Assembly (NCBI GenBank): GCA_021772755.1
Contig: JAJFLJ010000235.1
Location: 1-53,335 of the forward strand
Direction of reading: 5' to 3'
DNA from: Candidatus Sumerlaeota bacterium
GTDB lineage: Bacteria > Sumerlaeota > Sumerlaeia > SLMS01 > JAHLLQ01
Length of the DNA stretch: 53,335 nt
This document shows positions 7,413 to 16,739 of this stretch, one piece after another (positions within the stretch are counted from its first letter, which is position 1; each line of letters opens with the position of its first letter). The notes under the pieces were generated by a model that saw only the letters and a list, made by a program, of their open reading frames with translations, was not told the origin of the DNA and did no database searches. The position numbers were made by a program, and so were the translations under genes.

Positions 7413-8798
7413 GTGATCCGTAAACGGCCGATACCAACTCTGACCGCGCTCGCCGCCTTTGCGCTGCTCGCCGCCGTCTCCTTCGCGCAGGACGTCACCG
7501 CCGCCGATATCGCGGAACTGAAGGCGATGATCGAAGAGGCGAAGACCTACGCCAACAACTCCTGGATCATGACGTCGTCCGCCATCGTCCTGATGATGAC
7601 GGCGCCGGGGCTGATCCTCTTCTACGGAGGGCTCGTTCGCGCGAAGAACGTGCTGTCGGTGATGATGCAGAGTTTCTTCTGCATGGGGCTGGTGTCGATT
7701 CTCTGGCTCGTCTACGGGTACAGCGTCGCGCTGGGCGATTCGGAAAGCCCGTACTGGGGCGGGCTCGGGAAGATGTTCCTCGCCGGGGTGTCCTCGGACA
7801 CGTCGGAGGGGCTGCCGGAAATGACGGTGATGTTCTTCCAGCTGATGTTCGCCATCATCACGCCGGCGCTGATCACCGGGGCTTTCGCCGAGCGCTTTCG
7901 CTTTCGCGCGCTCGTGCCGTTCATTCTGTTGTGGTCGACGATCGTGTACTTTCCGCTGACCAACTGGGTGTGGGGCGGCGGAATTCTCGCCGGAGGCGAA
8001 TGGTTCGGTCCGCACATCGAGGGGCTGGATTTCGCCGGCGGCACCGTCGTCCACATCAGCTCCGGCGTCTCGGCGCTCGTCTGCGCGCTGTACCTGGGAA
8101 GGCGGCGAGGCTACCCGGGCAACGAGTTCGCCCCCCATCACCTGGTGATTTCCGCGATCGGTGCGGGCCTGCTCTGGGTCGGGTGGTTCGGATTCAACGC
8201 GGGAAGCGCCCTGGCCGCCGACTCCATCGCTTCGAACGCGTTCGCCGCGACGCATTTCTCCGCCGCCGGCGCCGCCGTGTCCTGGATGGTCGCGGAGTGG
8301 ATCACGCGCGGAAAGCCAAGTCTCCTCGGCGTCATCTCCGGCGTGGTGGCGGGGCTTGTCGGAGTCACGCCCGCCGCCGGTTTCATCACGCCGGTCAGCG
8401 GCCTGATCATCGGCCTGGTGACCGGGGCGGTCTGCTTCGGGGCGGTGACGTATCTGAAGCCCGCACTGAAGGTGGACGATTCTCTCGACGTGTTCGGCAT
8501 CCACGGCCTGGGCGGAATGGTCGGCGCGCTGCTGACGGGAGTGTTCGCCACGGTGGCCGTGAACGACTTCTTCGGGGAAGGCGCGCCGGTCGGCGGGATG
8601 GACGGAAACTGGGGCCAGGTCGGCACCCAGGCACTGACGATCGTCATCACGGTTCTTCTCGCTGCCGTCGCGACGCTGGGGATTCTGCTGCTCGTGGACA
8701 AGACGATCGGAATCCGCCCGTCGGAAGAGGACGAAATGACGGGACTCGACCTGGTCGACCACGGCGAAACGGGCTACCACCGCCTGACGGCGGAGTAG
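7413..8798 (+). CDS. amt: Ammonium transporter (Amt/Mep/Rh family)
   Basis: 461 residues. The GTG at 7413 is preferred because GCGAGGT lies 9 bases upstream and the protein then opens with a signal peptide (LTALAAFALLAAVSFAQ), as in many Amt proteins. Eleven or so membrane helices follow. Family marks include FFYGGLVR-type LFYGGLVRAKN in the first helix, AFAERFRF, GGTVVHISSG carrying the first pore histidine, and FGIHGLGGMVGALLTG carrying the second. It conducts ammonium/ammonia across the inner membrane. No GlnK/PII gene is adjacent, which is unusual because glnK-amt pairs are common. The upstream region holds a perfect 15-bp inverted repeat. Confidence 0.95.
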   Translation: MIRKRPIPTLTALAAFALLAAVSFAQDVTAADIAELKAMIEEAKTYANNSWIMTSSAIVLMMTAPGLILFYGGLVRAKNVLSVMMQSFFCMGLVSILWLVYGYSVALGDSESPYWGGLGKMFLAGVSSDTSEGLPEMTVMFFQLMFAIITPALITGAFAERFRFRALVPFILLWSTIVYFPLTNWVWGGGILAGGEWFGPHIEGLDFAGGTVVHISSGVSALVCALYLGRRRGYPGNEFAPHHLVISAIGAGLLWVGWFGFNAGSALAADSIASNAFAATHFSAAGAAVSWMVAEWITRGKPSLLGVISGVVAGLVGVTPAAGFITPVSGLIIGLVTGAVCFGAVTYLKPALKVDDSLDVFGIHGLGGMVGALLTGVFATVAVNDFFGEGAPVGGMDGNWGQVGTQALTIVITVLLAAVATLGILLLVDKTIGIRPSEEDEMTGLDLVDHGETGYHRLTAE

Positions 8799-8807
8799 CG
8801 CGCGCGT

Positions 8808-9527
8808 TCAGTAGTCCAGGCGCAGGGGGACCTTGTTGTCGATGGCGCGGCGGGCGAGGTCGGTGAAGACGGAGAGGCCGAAGCGCGCGGCGACTTCGAA
8901 GGACCCGTTCTCGGTCGGCAGTTCGTCGCGCCACGCCTTGAGGTCCCAGGGCTGGCCCTTGTACGTCCGGTCGTTGAGCGTCTGCAGCTGCTCCAGAAGC
9001 GCGACGGCCGAGCCGACGTGGATCTGGCGGCCGGTGAGGTCGAGGAACTTGAACGTGAACTCGAATTTCGTGGGGACCCACAACTCGCCCGAGAGAATCT
9101 GGATGTACTCGGTGGTGGAGTAGTCGTTGGCGGCGGACTTCGCGAAGGCGGGGTCGTCGTGCCATTCCGGAGAGACCGACACGGGGGGATCGATCTCGGG
9201 GTGCTCCTCGTGGGCGGCCAGCAGCATCAGCCCGGCATAGCCGTCCCAGTGGGGGCGGTCGGTGAAGTAGGGCGCGTCGGGGGATTCGTTCCAAAGGAGG
9301 GGTTCGGCGATGTTGGAGCCGAGCCCTTCGGTCATGACTTCGCGCCAGGTTTCGACGGACGCGCGAATGTCGCCGGCCTCGAGCCTGCCCTCGTCGTCGC
9401 CGGTTTCGCCTTCCGGATGGACGGCGACGTACTTCAGGCCGTTCTCGCGGGCGTAGCGCTGCGCGAGATTCTCCCAGTCGCCCATGTAGTATCGGAAGAG
9501 CGGTCCGGCGTAGAGATCGAGCGACAT
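8808..9527 (-). CDS. Conserved-looking protein of unknown function (239 aa)
   Basis: Start ATG at 9527. The sequence has no signal peptide or membrane segment and is rich in aromatic and acidic residues: it begins MSLDLYAGPLFRYYMGDWEN, has DRPHWDGYAGLMLLAAHEEHP around residue 90, and WDLKAWRDELP near 195. The composition and regular hydrophobic spacing suggest a folded cytoplasmic protein. I do not recognise the family. The stop is 9 bases from the convergent amt gene. The start is 35 bases downstream of the ElbB-like gene, so the two are probably co-transcribed. Confidence 0.75.
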   Translation of the reverse strand: MSLDLYAGPLFRYYMGDWENLAQRYARENGLKYVAVHPEGETGDDEGRLEAGDIRASVETWREVMTEGLGSNIAEPLLWNESPDAPYFTDRPHWDGYAGLMLLAAHEEHPEIDPPVSVSPEWHDDPAFAKSAANDYSTTEYIQILSGELWVPTKFEFTFKFLDLTGRQIHVGSAVALLEQLQTLNDRTYKGQPWDLKAWRDELPTENGSFEVAARFGLSVFTDLARRAIDNKVPLRLDY

Positions 9528-9562
9528 GGCGGGGCGTCCTTCGGGATTCGGCGGAGCGAACG

Positions 9563-10222
9563 CTACGCCAGGCCGAGCACGGTTTCCACGAGTTTTTCGA
9601 TTCCGGCGGCCACGGAGGCGGGACTGGCGTCGTCGTACATGTAGGCCGGCACGGAAACGATCTTTCGCTTCTCGTCGATGGCGACGCGGTCGACGCTGCA
9701 CTCGACGTGCTTCGCGCCCATCGCGGCGATCGCTCCGGCGACGTCGGCGTCGCAGCCCACGGTGAGTTCCACGCCGTCGCCGACGACTTTCGCGGCGATG
9801 ACGGGGCTGATACAGACGAAGCCGACGGGCTTGCCGGCGGCGAGCATCTCCCCGACCAGGCGCGCGACTTCCGGGTGGACGGTGCAGTCCGCGCCCTTCA
9901 CCGCGAAGTCGCTGAGGTTCTTCGCCGCTCCGTAGCCGCCGGGAAAGACGAGCGCGTCGAGTTCCGCCGCCTTCACGGTCTTGGCGCTCCGAATGCCGCT
10001 CCGGCATATCCGGGCCGATTCGGCGAGGACGTTGCGCGTTTCGCCGGGCGAGACTTCGCCCTTCAGATGGTTGAAGACGTGCATTTGCGCGGCATCCGGC
10101 GCGGCGCAGAGCGCCTTCGCGCCGGCACGGTCGAGGAACAGCAGCGTGAACACGGCTTCCTGGATCTCGGAGCCGTCGAAGACGCCGCATCCCGAGAGCA
10201 TGACACCGACCGTTTTTCCCAT
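9563..10222 (-). CDS. elbB: ElbB-like class I glutamine-amidotransferase-fold protein
   Basis: 219 residues from the ATG at 10222, with GGAGC at SD distance. This is the DJ-1/PfpI-superfamily 'isoprenoid biosynthesis glyoxalase' ElbB. GVMLSGCGVFDGSEIQEAVFTLLFLDRAG matches the characteristic N-terminus, DALVFPGGYGAAKNLSDFAVKG is the central signature, and KPVGFVCISPVIAAKV contains the nucleophile-elbow cysteine. ElbB has weak glyoxalase activity and was linked to isoprenoid production in E. coli; its physiological role is unsettled. It lies in a minus-strand run with the aminotransferase upstream (37-base gap). Confidence 0.9.
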   Translation of the reverse strand: MGKTVGVMLSGCGVFDGSEIQEAVFTLLFLDRAGAKALCAAPDAAQMHVFNHLKGEVSPGETRNVLAESARICRSGIRSAKTVKAAELDALVFPGGYGAAKNLSDFAVKGADCTVHPEVARLVGEMLAAGKPVGFVCISPVIAAKVVGDGVELTVGCDADVAGAIAAMGAKHVECSVDRVAIDEKRKIVSVPAYMYDDASPASVAAGIEKLVETVLGLA

Positions 10223-10259
10223 GATACGCTCCGAATGTGGAATGTGTGCGGGGGCGTGC

Positions 10260-11399
10260 CTATTGCAGCGCGGCGACGGTCGCCCCGACGAGCAGTTCGA
10301 TCTGTTCTTCGGTAAAGCCCGGTCCAAGGGGCAGGGTCACCAGCCGGTCCTCGATGGACTCTAGAACCGGCAGCTTCGGTTCCTCGCGCCAGAGACCGGT
10401 CGTGTGGCGGAGCCGGTGCAGAGGCCGGTAATGCACGCTGGTCTGGACGCCCAGGTTGTTCATGTGGCGGCAGAACCGGTCCCGCGAGTTGCCCGGCGGG
10501 AGAATGGCGGGCAGAAGGTGGTGGCTGCTCTCGGCGTGGTTCGCGGCGGCAAAGGGGAAGCGGAGGGTCGGCGCCTCCTTCGCGAGGCGTTCGCGAATCC
10601 GCGCGGCGATTTCCGCGCGGCGCAGGTTCGAGGCGGGGAGCTTCTTCAACTGCTCGCGACCGATGGCGGCGCGCATGTCGTCCATGCGGAAATTGTGGCC
10701 GGCGACGACGACGTCGTAATCCGTGCGGCGTCCCAGATAGTGGTCGTGGGTGTTGCGCGTCATGCCGTGGTTGCGCATGAGGCGAACGCGTTCGGCGATG
10801 GTGCGCTGGCCGGTGACGATCATGCCCCCCTCGCCGGTGGTCATGTTCTTGTTGCCGAAGAAGGAGAAGACCCCGGCGTCGCCGAAGGTTCCGAGGCACC
10901 GCCCGCCGAGTCTGCCGAGGACGGCGTGGCAGGCGTCCTCGACGATGGGGATGCCGTGGCGCTGGGCGAGACGCAGGATGCCGGGCATGTCCGGCGCGAA
11001 GCCGCCGTAGGGCATGGTGACGATGAGCCTGGTCTGCGAGCTGATCTTGCTTTCCAGGTCGGGGACGGACATCGTGAGGTCGTCCTCGCTGGCGATATCG
11101 ACGAGGATGGGTTTCTCGCCGCGGCGGATCGCGACGTTGAGCGAGGCGACGAAGGTGAGGGCGCACATGGCGACCTCTTCGCCGCGGTTCACGCCGGTGG
11201 CGTCGTAGCAAAGCGCGAGGGCGTCGGTGGCGTTGGCGGTGGCGATGGCGTGGGGGCTGCCGACGGCGTGGGCGAACTCCTGCTCGAAGGCATCGACCTC
11301 CGGCCCCATGGAGAGCCAGCCGCTGCGGAGCACGCGCACGGCGGCCGCCTGCTCCTCTTCGCCGATCGTCAGTGTGGTGAGGGGGACTTTCCAGTGCAT
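10260..11399 (-). CDS. DegT/DnrJ/EryC1/StrS-family PLP-dependent sugar aminotransferase
   Basis: 379 residues, normal for the family. It opens VPLTTLTIGEEEQAAAVRVLRSGWLSMGPEVDAFE, the classical DegT start. ATANATDALALC binds PLP phosphate, VEDACHAVLG carries the Asp-His pair stacking on the cofactor, and FSFFGNKNMTTGEGG contains the Schiff-base lysine. MRNHGMT follows. These enzymes aminate NDP-4- or 3-keto sugars for LPS, capsule or glycan biosynthesis. No NDP-sugar dehydratase is adjacent, so the exact sugar is unknown; the epimerase and glycosyltransferase at 28.3-30.5 kb could share a pathway. Confidence 0.92.
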   Translation of the reverse strand: MHWKVPLTTLTIGEEEQAAAVRVLRSGWLSMGPEVDAFEQEFAHAVGSPHAIATANATDALALCYDATGVNRGEEVAMCALTFVASLNVAIRRGEKPILVDIASEDDLTMSVPDLESKISSQTRLIVTMPYGGFAPDMPGILRLAQRHGIPIVEDACHAVLGRLGGRCLGTFGDAGVFSFFGNKNMTTGEGGMIVTGQRTIAERVRLMRNHGMTRNTHDHYLGRRTDYDVVVAGHNFRMDDMRAAIGREQLKKLPASNLRRAEIAARIRERLAKEAPTLRFPFAAANHAESSHHLLPAILPPGNSRDRFCRHMNNLGVQTSVHYRPLHRLRHTTGLWREEPKLPVLESIEDRLVTLPLGPGFTEEQIELLVGATVAALQ

Positions 11400-11443
11400 G
11401 GGCGGGCCGTTCGGTGTGAAGCGCCGGCGCCCGGCGGTGCGGG

Positions 11444-12679
11444 CTACTCGGTGCGGAGGGCTTCGATGGGGTCGAGTCTGGCGGCCTTCATGGACGGGTA
11501 AAGACCAAACACGAACCCGATTCCGCCCGCCACCGCGTTGGATACGAGAACGGCCATGGGGGGGACAATGACGATCCAGTCGGCGTAGCTGCCGATCGTG
11601 TAGGCCAGTCCGTAGCCGATGCCGATGCCGATGACGCCGCCCAGCAGGCTGATGATGAGGGATTCGACGATGAACTGGCCGAGGATGTCGTTGCGCGTGG
11701 CTCCCAGGGCGCGGCGGACGCCGATCTCGCGGGTGCGCTGCGTGACGGTGGCGAGCATGATGTTCATGATGCCGATGCCGCCGACGAGCAGGGAGATGGC
11801 GGCGACGAAGATGAGAACGTTGCTGAGGATGGCGCCGGTCTCCTGCTGCTGGCGGATGAGCTCCTCGGGGACGATGATTTCGTAGTCCTGAACGCCGTTG
11901 TGGCGGCGGTGGAGGATACGGCCGACGAGGTCGGCGGTCTCGCGGAGGCTGGCGTCCTCGCCGACCTTGAGGATGATCTCCTCCAGCTTGTCGGCGCGGG
12001 GGTCGCCTCCCGTGCCGAAGCGCTTGAAGAGCGTGTTGATGGGGAGGTAGATGTTCCGGTCGACGTTGCCGACCTTGATGACGGTCTCGCCGCCGGTGCT
12101 GCGGGGGGCGAGGACGCCGATGACGGTGTAGCGCTGGCCGGCGAGCATCATGGTCTTTCCCTGGGGGTCTTCGAGGGGAAAGGCGATGCGGCGGATTTCG
12201 TCGCCGATGACGCAGACCTGGGCCGCGTTCTCGTTGTCGAGATCGGACACGAAGCGGTTCGCGGCCATCTGGTAGCCGACGATGCCGGGCAGGTCCGCGG
12301 AGGTGCCGTAGATTTCGGCGGCGATGGACTTGCCATCGACGAAGACCGGGACGTCGCCCTTCTTGAGGGCGGCGACGTGGGTGACGGGCTCGACGACCGC
12401 GCGGATGGCGTCGATGTCGGCGCGGGTCAGACCGTAGGGGGACTTCTGGGACGCGGACATGGCGTCGGCACCGCGAAGCTCCACTGCGCGCACGCGCACG
12501 GTGTTGGTGCCCAGAGCGGCAAGCTGGCGGTTGAGTTCCTCGGCCGCGCCGGACCCGATGGCGGAGGTGGCGATGACGGCCGCGATGCCGAAGATCACGC
12601 CCATCATCGTGAGCAAAGACCGCATTTTGTGCATTCGGATTTCGGACAGTCCGATGCGAACCGATTCGCCAATGTACAC
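11444..12679 (-). CDS. MacB-like ABC transporter permease (FtsX domain)
   Basis: 411 residues. One N-terminal membrane helix (residues about 20-42, MRSLLTMMGVIFGIAAVIA) is followed by a large periplasmic MacB_PCD domain. Three C-terminal helices form an FtsX domain with GGIGIMNIMLATVTQRTREIG and RRALGATRNDI, hallmark motifs of the MacB/LolC superfamily, ending in DPIEALRTE. Such permeases work mechanotransmissively with a LolD/MacB ATPase and often an MFP adaptor to move lipoproteins, peptides or antibiotics out of the periplasm. Neither an ATPase nor an adaptor gene is beside it: upstream is a secreted protein and downstream an aminotransferase. Confidence 0.93.
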   Translation of the reverse strand: MYIGESVRIGLSEIRMHKMRSLLTMMGVIFGIAAVIATSAIGSGAAEELNRQLAALGTNTVRVRAVELRGADAMSASQKSPYGLTRADIDAIRAVVEPVTHVAALKKGDVPVFVDGKSIAAEIYGTSADLPGIVGYQMAANRFVSDLDNENAAQVCVIGDEIRRIAFPLEDPQGKTMMLAGQRYTVIGVLAPRSTGGETVIKVGNVDRNIYLPINTLFKRFGTGGDPRADKLEEIILKVGEDASLRETADLVGRILHRRHNGVQDYEIIVPEELIRQQQETGAILSNVLIFVAAISLLVGGIGIMNIMLATVTQRTREIGVRRALGATRNDILGQFIVESLIISLLGGVIGIGIGYGLAYTIGSYADWIVIVPPMAVLVSNAVAGGIGFVFGLYPSMKAARLDPIEALRTE

Positions 12680-12740
12680 GGTGAGAGGTGTCTCCCTCGC
12701 GGCGGGGTGGGGGCAGTCAGGGGGCCGGGCGGGATAGCGT

Positions 12741-12769
12741 CAAAGCGAAACGCGCACCGGATCGGCGCG
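12741..12769 (-). terminator. Possible intrinsic terminator after the secreted-protein gene
   Basis: Read on the minus strand, a 6-pair GC-rich hairpin (arms at 12764-12769 and 12753-12758, one G-U pair, 5-base loop) is followed by GCGTTTCGCTTTG. The T-tract is interrupted, so strength is doubtful. It lies between the secreted-protein gene and the MacB-like permease. Confidence 0.35.
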
Positions 12770-12797
12770 TGACGGGGGATAATCGCGGGGGGCGGCG

Positions 12798-13775
12798 TCA
12801 GCGCAGAGTCCAGACGTCGGGGGGCGGCGGGGGAAGGGGCATTGGCTGGAACGACTGGTCGAGTCCGTAGAGGAGGCGGAACGTGATGGTCTGGGCGCCG
12901 TTGGCGGGCACGGTGGTGGCGACCTCGATGACGGCGCCGATGTCCGAGCCCGCGTCGATCTGGCCGTCGGCGTTCGCATCGCCCTGAACGCGGTTGGCGA
13001 GGTCGGGATGGATGCGGCGGTTCGCGTCGAACCCTGTGGTGGCGAAGTCGCCGGCGGATATCCAGTACCGGGAGGATGCGATGGAGTCGCGGACGGTGGC
13101 CATGACGATGGCTTCCGCAGGGACGGTGGGCGGGACGATCACATCGAAGAGAACGCCCTGGTCGAGATCGACCGGGGCGGGACCGTTGGAGAGACCGATG
13201 AAGCCTCTCGGATTGCCGGGGGCGTAGCCGCTGACGGTGCCCTTGCCGAAGGCGCAGACGTTGTCGTCGAAGGAGCCGTCGATGTAGATGTCGGCGTCGT
13301 ACCAGCAGACGATGCGCACGTCGTGGGAGATGCCGCCGGTATCTGCGAGAGTCAGGGTCCAGTCGGCCTGGGCGATGAACTGGTTGGCGCCGATGACGGG
13401 CTGGGAGAGCTGCACCTGCATGGTGGCGTTCATGTCGGGGCTGCCGGGAAGAGAGATGCCGGTGGTTTCGAAACCCGTGGAGGTCGAGGAGGTGGTGCCG
13501 CCGGTGGCGCGCTGACCGGCATGATGGGACGTTTCGCCGTCGAAGTACGTGACGCCGTCGCCTTCGACGACGGCGAAGAACATCTCCCAAATGGTGTCGC
13601 CGGTGTTGGCGCCGGCGTCGTAGGTGCCCTGGTCGGCGTCGTCGAGCCAGCCGCGTTCGTCGATGTTGTTGATTTCCAGGAAGCCGTTGCCCGCGCCGAC
13701 GGAGAGATCGACCTCCGCCAGGAGGGGAAGACCGGGAAGAAGCAGCGCCAGGGACAGGACCGTGAGTGGCTTCAT
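12798..13775 (-). CDS. Secreted protein with dockerin-like Asp/Asn-rich calcium loop, function unknown
   Basis: 325 residues from the ATG at 13775, chosen because GGAGG lies 7-8 bases upstream; the ATG at 13790 has none. The signal peptide is LTVLSLALLLPGLPLLAE. The mature part is rich in Gly, Thr, Asp and Asn with few charged helices, typical of extracellular beta proteins: 'TGDTIWEMFFAVVEGDGVTYFDGE', then repeated Thr/Ser runs. Near residue 265 is GDANADGQIDAGSDI, which matches one half of a type-I dockerin or EF-hand-like loop (D-x-N-x-D-G-x-I-D). The C-terminus is proline-rich (PLPPPPPDVW). No family recognised. Confidence 0.75.
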   Translation of the reverse strand: MKPLTVLSLALLLPGLPLLAEVDLSVGAGNGFLEINNIDERGWLDDADQGTYDAGANTGDTIWEMFFAVVEGDGVTYFDGETSHHAGQRATGGTTSSTSTGFETTGISLPGSPDMNATMQVQLSQPVIGANQFIAQADWTLTLADTGGISHDVRIVCWYDADIYIDGSFDDNVCAFGKGTVSGYAPGNPRGFIGLSNGPAPVDLDQGVLFDVIVPPTVPAEAIVMATVRDSIASSRYWISAGDFATTGFDANRRIHPDLANRVQGDANADGQIDAGSDIGAVIEVATTVPANGAQTITFRLLYGLDQSFQPMPLPPPPPDVWTLR

Positions 13776-14064
13776 CGTGTGCCTCCGCATTGGAGGGCAT
13801 GGAGGGGACTTCGACTATCGACAGACTGATCACGGCGGCGCGGTGGCCAACCCGAAAGTCGCGAAGCGGGGAGTCGGCGCGGCGGAATGCGGTACTCGCT
13901 CCCTCTGTCCGGGCGGAACCGTACCGAAAAGACGACCTTGACAGTCGGGGGGTCGTTGTGGCGAACTCTCCGGATTAAGCGGCGGAGGGGCTTCGAGCCC
14001 GGCTCCGCCGGATCAGGGAGCAAGAGCAACGATGACAGCAAGAAAGACCGGCAGGAGCCGGACG

Positions 14065-15831
14065 ATGGAGAAGACGAAGAAGCGCGCCGGTGCGGTGAAG
14101 GCTTCGGGGAACGGAAGGGTCGCGTCCACCGCGGCCGCGAAGTCGAAGAAGACGGCCAGGATGGTGACGATGACGCTGCCGGACGGCCAGAAGGTCCGTG
14201 TCGCGGCGGGAACGACCGCGCAGGAGGTGCTGAAGTCGCTGAAGGCGCCTTCGCCGCACCCCGTGGTGGCGGCGCGGTATCGCAACAAGGTCACGAGTCT
14301 CTCGCGGCCGCTGGACCAGCCGGGTTCGCTCGCGCCGGTTCATCTGGGCACGCGCGACGGCGCGCTGATCGCGCGGCGGAGTCTGACGTTCGTGCTGATC
14401 GCCGCGGTGCAGGAACTCTTTCCCGGCGTGCAGGTGCACATCAACCACTCGCTGGACCACGGCTACTACGCGGAGCTGTACTGCGACGACTACCGCAAGG
14501 AGGCGCCCCTGGGGCTGAGCCCGGCGGACATCGGCGCGATCGAGCGGCGCATGCGGGAAATCGTCGCTGCGGACGAACCGATCGAGCGCACGACGCAGCC
14601 GCTGGACAAGGCGCTGCGCATCTTCGGCGAGGCCGGCATGGGCGAGAAGGTCCGCCTGCTGGAGTACATGGCGCCGAAGGCCGTATCGGTCTACAAGCTG
14701 CGCGGCCACGTGAACCACTTCTACGGGCAGCTGGCGCCCTCGACGGGCGACATGAGGACGTTCGAGCTGGAACAGTTGGAGCCGGGGCTGATCCTGCGCT
14801 TTCCGCGGTCGAACAACCCCGACGAGCTGCCGCCGCGCCAGGACATCGCGCAGATGTCCGGCGTGATGCACGAGTACGAGCGCTGGATGCGGATTCTGCG
14901 GTGGAGGACCGTCGCCCAGCTCAACGACATCATCGCCGGGGGACAGGTGCGCGAGTACGTGCTGATCGCCGAGGCGCTGCACGAGAAGCGGCTTTCGCAG
15001 ATCGCCGACATGATCACGAACCACCCGCGACAGCCGAAGATCGTGCTTCTGGCCGGCCCGTCGTCGTCGGGCAAGACGACGACGATCAAGCGGCTCGCCA
15101 TCCAGCTGCGCGTCAACGGGCACAGGCCGGTCGTCATCGGGCTCGACGACTTCTTCGTGGACCGCGACCGCACGCCGCGCGACGAGCACGGCGACCTGGA
15201 CTTCGAGTCGTTCCACGCCATCGACGTGACGCGCCTGCAGGCGTGCGTGCGGGAGCTGATGAGCGGCCGCAGCACGCGCGTTCCGAAGTTCGACTTCAAG
15301 GCGGGGCGCAGCGTCGAGGGCGAGGAGCTGCGGCTGGAGGAAAACAGCCTCCTGATCCTGGAGGGCATCCACGGTCTGAACGACCAGCTGCTGCCGACGA
15401 TCCCCGACGGCATGAAGTTCAAGATCTACGCGAGCCCGCTGACCCATCTGAACGTGGACGACCACAACCGCATCTCGTCGGCGGACGCGCGCCTGATCCG
15501 GCGAATCGTGCGCGACAACAACTATCGCGGGCACGACGCGCTGGCCACGATCATGCGGTGGCCGTCGGTGCGTCGGGGCGAGGAGCGCAACATCTTCCCG
15601 TACCAGCACTGCGCGGACGCGATCTTCAACTCGGCCCTGCCGTACGAGCTGGCGGCGCTGAGGCAGTTCGCGATCCCCGTGCTGAAGGCGGTGAAGGCAA
15701 GTCATCCGGAGTACGCCGAGGCGGCGCGGCTGATCAAGTTCCTCAGCTACTTCCGCGACATCCGGACGGACTACGTCCCCAGGCACTCGCTGCTGCGGGA
15801 GTTCATCGGGGGGTCCTGCTTCACGTATTAG
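14065..15831 (+). CDS. TGS-domain nucleoside (uridine) kinase
   Basis: 588 residues from the ATG at 14065, which has CAGGAGC 6 bases upstream; an ATG at 14032 would add 11 residues. A lysine/alanine-rich basic leader precedes a TGS domain (MVTMTLPDGQKVRVAAGTT). Next comes a threonyl-tRNA-synthetase-like SAD region (INHSLDHGYYAELYC), and finally a P-loop nucleoside kinase with LLAGPSSSGKTTTIKRL (around residue 345), GLDDFFVDRDRTPRDEHGD and LEGIHGLND. This arrangement is known for bacterial 'nucleoside kinases' of the uridine kinase superfamily that phosphorylate uridine/cytidine in salvage. The basic N-terminal tail is longer than usual. The stop overlaps the convergent rhomboid gene by 4 bases. 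Confidence 0.92.
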   Translation: MEKTKKRAGAVKASGNGRVASTAAAKSKKTARMVTMTLPDGQKVRVAAGTTAQEVLKSLKAPSPHPVVAARYRNKVTSLSRPLDQPGSLAPVHLGTRDGALIARRSLTFVLIAAVQELFPGVQVHINHSLDHGYYAELYCDDYRKEAPLGLSPADIGAIERRMREIVAADEPIERTTQPLDKALRIFGEAGMGEKVRLLEYMAPKAVSVYKLRGHVNHFYGQLAPSTGDMRTFELEQLEPGLILRFPRSNNPDELPPRQDIAQMSGVMHEYERWMRILRWRTVAQLNDIIAGGQVREYVLIAEALHEKRLSQIADMITNHPRQPKIVLLAGPSSSGKTTTIKRLAIQLRVNGHRPVVIGLDDFFVDRDRTPRDEHGDLDFESFHAIDVTRLQACVRELMSGRSTRVPKFDFKAGRSVEGEELRLEENSLLILEGIHGLNDQLLPTIPDGMKFKIYASPLTHLNVDDHNRISSADARLIRRIVRDNNYRGHDALATIMRWPSVRRGEERNIFPYQHCADAIFNSALPYELAALRQFAIPVLKAVKASHPEYAEAARLIKFLSYFRDIRTDYVPRHSLLREFIGGSCFTY

Positions 15832-16739
15832 GAGCGGCCCGCCCGGCGAAGTCCGGCGGCGCGCCACGCGCCGGTCCGGCCAAGGATCAGCCCGAGGACC
15901 AGCCCCACGGCGTGAGCCGTGTTGGCGATCGGGCCGACCACGCCGGTCAGACAGACGAAGAACCAGACGATCATCATGACGACGGTCTGCGAATGCAGGG
16001 CGTAGGGGATCGTCACATCGTGCCGGGCCCGCAGCCACGCGTAGCCGAAGAGCCCGTAGACGACGCCGGACATGCCGCCGAACATCGGTCCGGAGACGAT
16101 GTACTGGGCGATGTTGGAACCCAGCGCGAAGACGAGCACGAGGGCGCCGAACGCGAGGGAGCCGTGGTGGCTCTCGACGGTGCGGCCAAGGTCGGCCAGC
16201 CACATCATGTTGAAGACGATGTGGAGGATTCCGAAGTGCAGAAAGACGGGCGTAAGCAGGCGCCAGACCTGTCCGGCGCGCACCTCGGGAAGGGGCCCCG
16301 CCCCGGGGGATCCGCTGGATGCCCACGGATCGGCGATCATGAAGATCCTCTCGATCGGCAGGAGGTTTCCTTCGAGCTGCAGCAGATAGGTTCCGATGCT
16401 GATGGTCACCAGGCCGACCGTGAGGAAGAACGTCCCGTCGGACGAATTCGACCGGCCCCAGACTTCCGTGCGGACATCGATGCTCTTGTGGCGGCCCTTT
16501 CCGGAGGCGGGCGCCTCGTTCCTCGGCTTCTTCGCCGCGCCGATGAATTCGGACGCCTTGGGATTCGTGACGAATTCCTCGAAAGCGGTCGCCGCAGCGG
16601 CGAGATCGTCGTCGTCGTGAACCCAGATTTCCCACCCACCGTCGCCGGGCTCGACGGTGGAATCGATGTCGCACGAATACAGATAGTCCGAGAAGCGCGC
16701 GGCTTCGGACTTTTCCTTCGTGACGCCGATTCTGCGCAT
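15828..16739 (-). CDS. Rhomboid-family intramembrane serine protease
   Basis: 303 residues. An N-terminal cytoplasmic domain (about 1-95) with EPGDGGWEIWVHDDDDL resembles the GlpG cytosolic domain. Six membrane helices follow. GGMSGVVYGLFGY holds the catalytic serine (GxSG), NTAHAVGLVLG the catalytic histidine, and FLHFGILHIVFNMMWL is the conserved HxxxN region of helix 2. The enzyme cleaves transmembrane substrates inside the bilayer. Targets are unknown. It is convergent with the nucleoside kinase (4-base overlap) and divergent from the next membrane protein. Confidence 0.93.
   Translation of the reverse strand: MRRIGVTKEKSEAARFSDYLYSCDIDSTVEPGDGGWEIWVHDDDDLAAAATAFEEFVTNPKASEFIGAAKKPRNEAPASGKGRHKSIDVRTEVWGRSNSSDGTFFLTVGLVTISIGTYLLQLEGNLLPIERIFMIADPWASSGSPGAGPLPEVRAGQVWRLLTPVFLHFGILHIVFNMMWLADLGRTVESHHGSLAFGALVLVFALGSNIAQYIVSGPMFGGMSGVVYGLFGYAWLRARHDVTIPYALHSQTVVMMIVWFFVCLTGVVGPIANTAHAVGLVLGLILGRTGAWRAAGLRRAGRS

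Noticed and set aside
13938..13966. Perfect TTGACA as a possible -35 box before the nucleoside kinase gene
   Set aside because: At 16-18 bases downstream the sequence is GGCGAACT, which is a poor -10 element. Not listed as a promoter.
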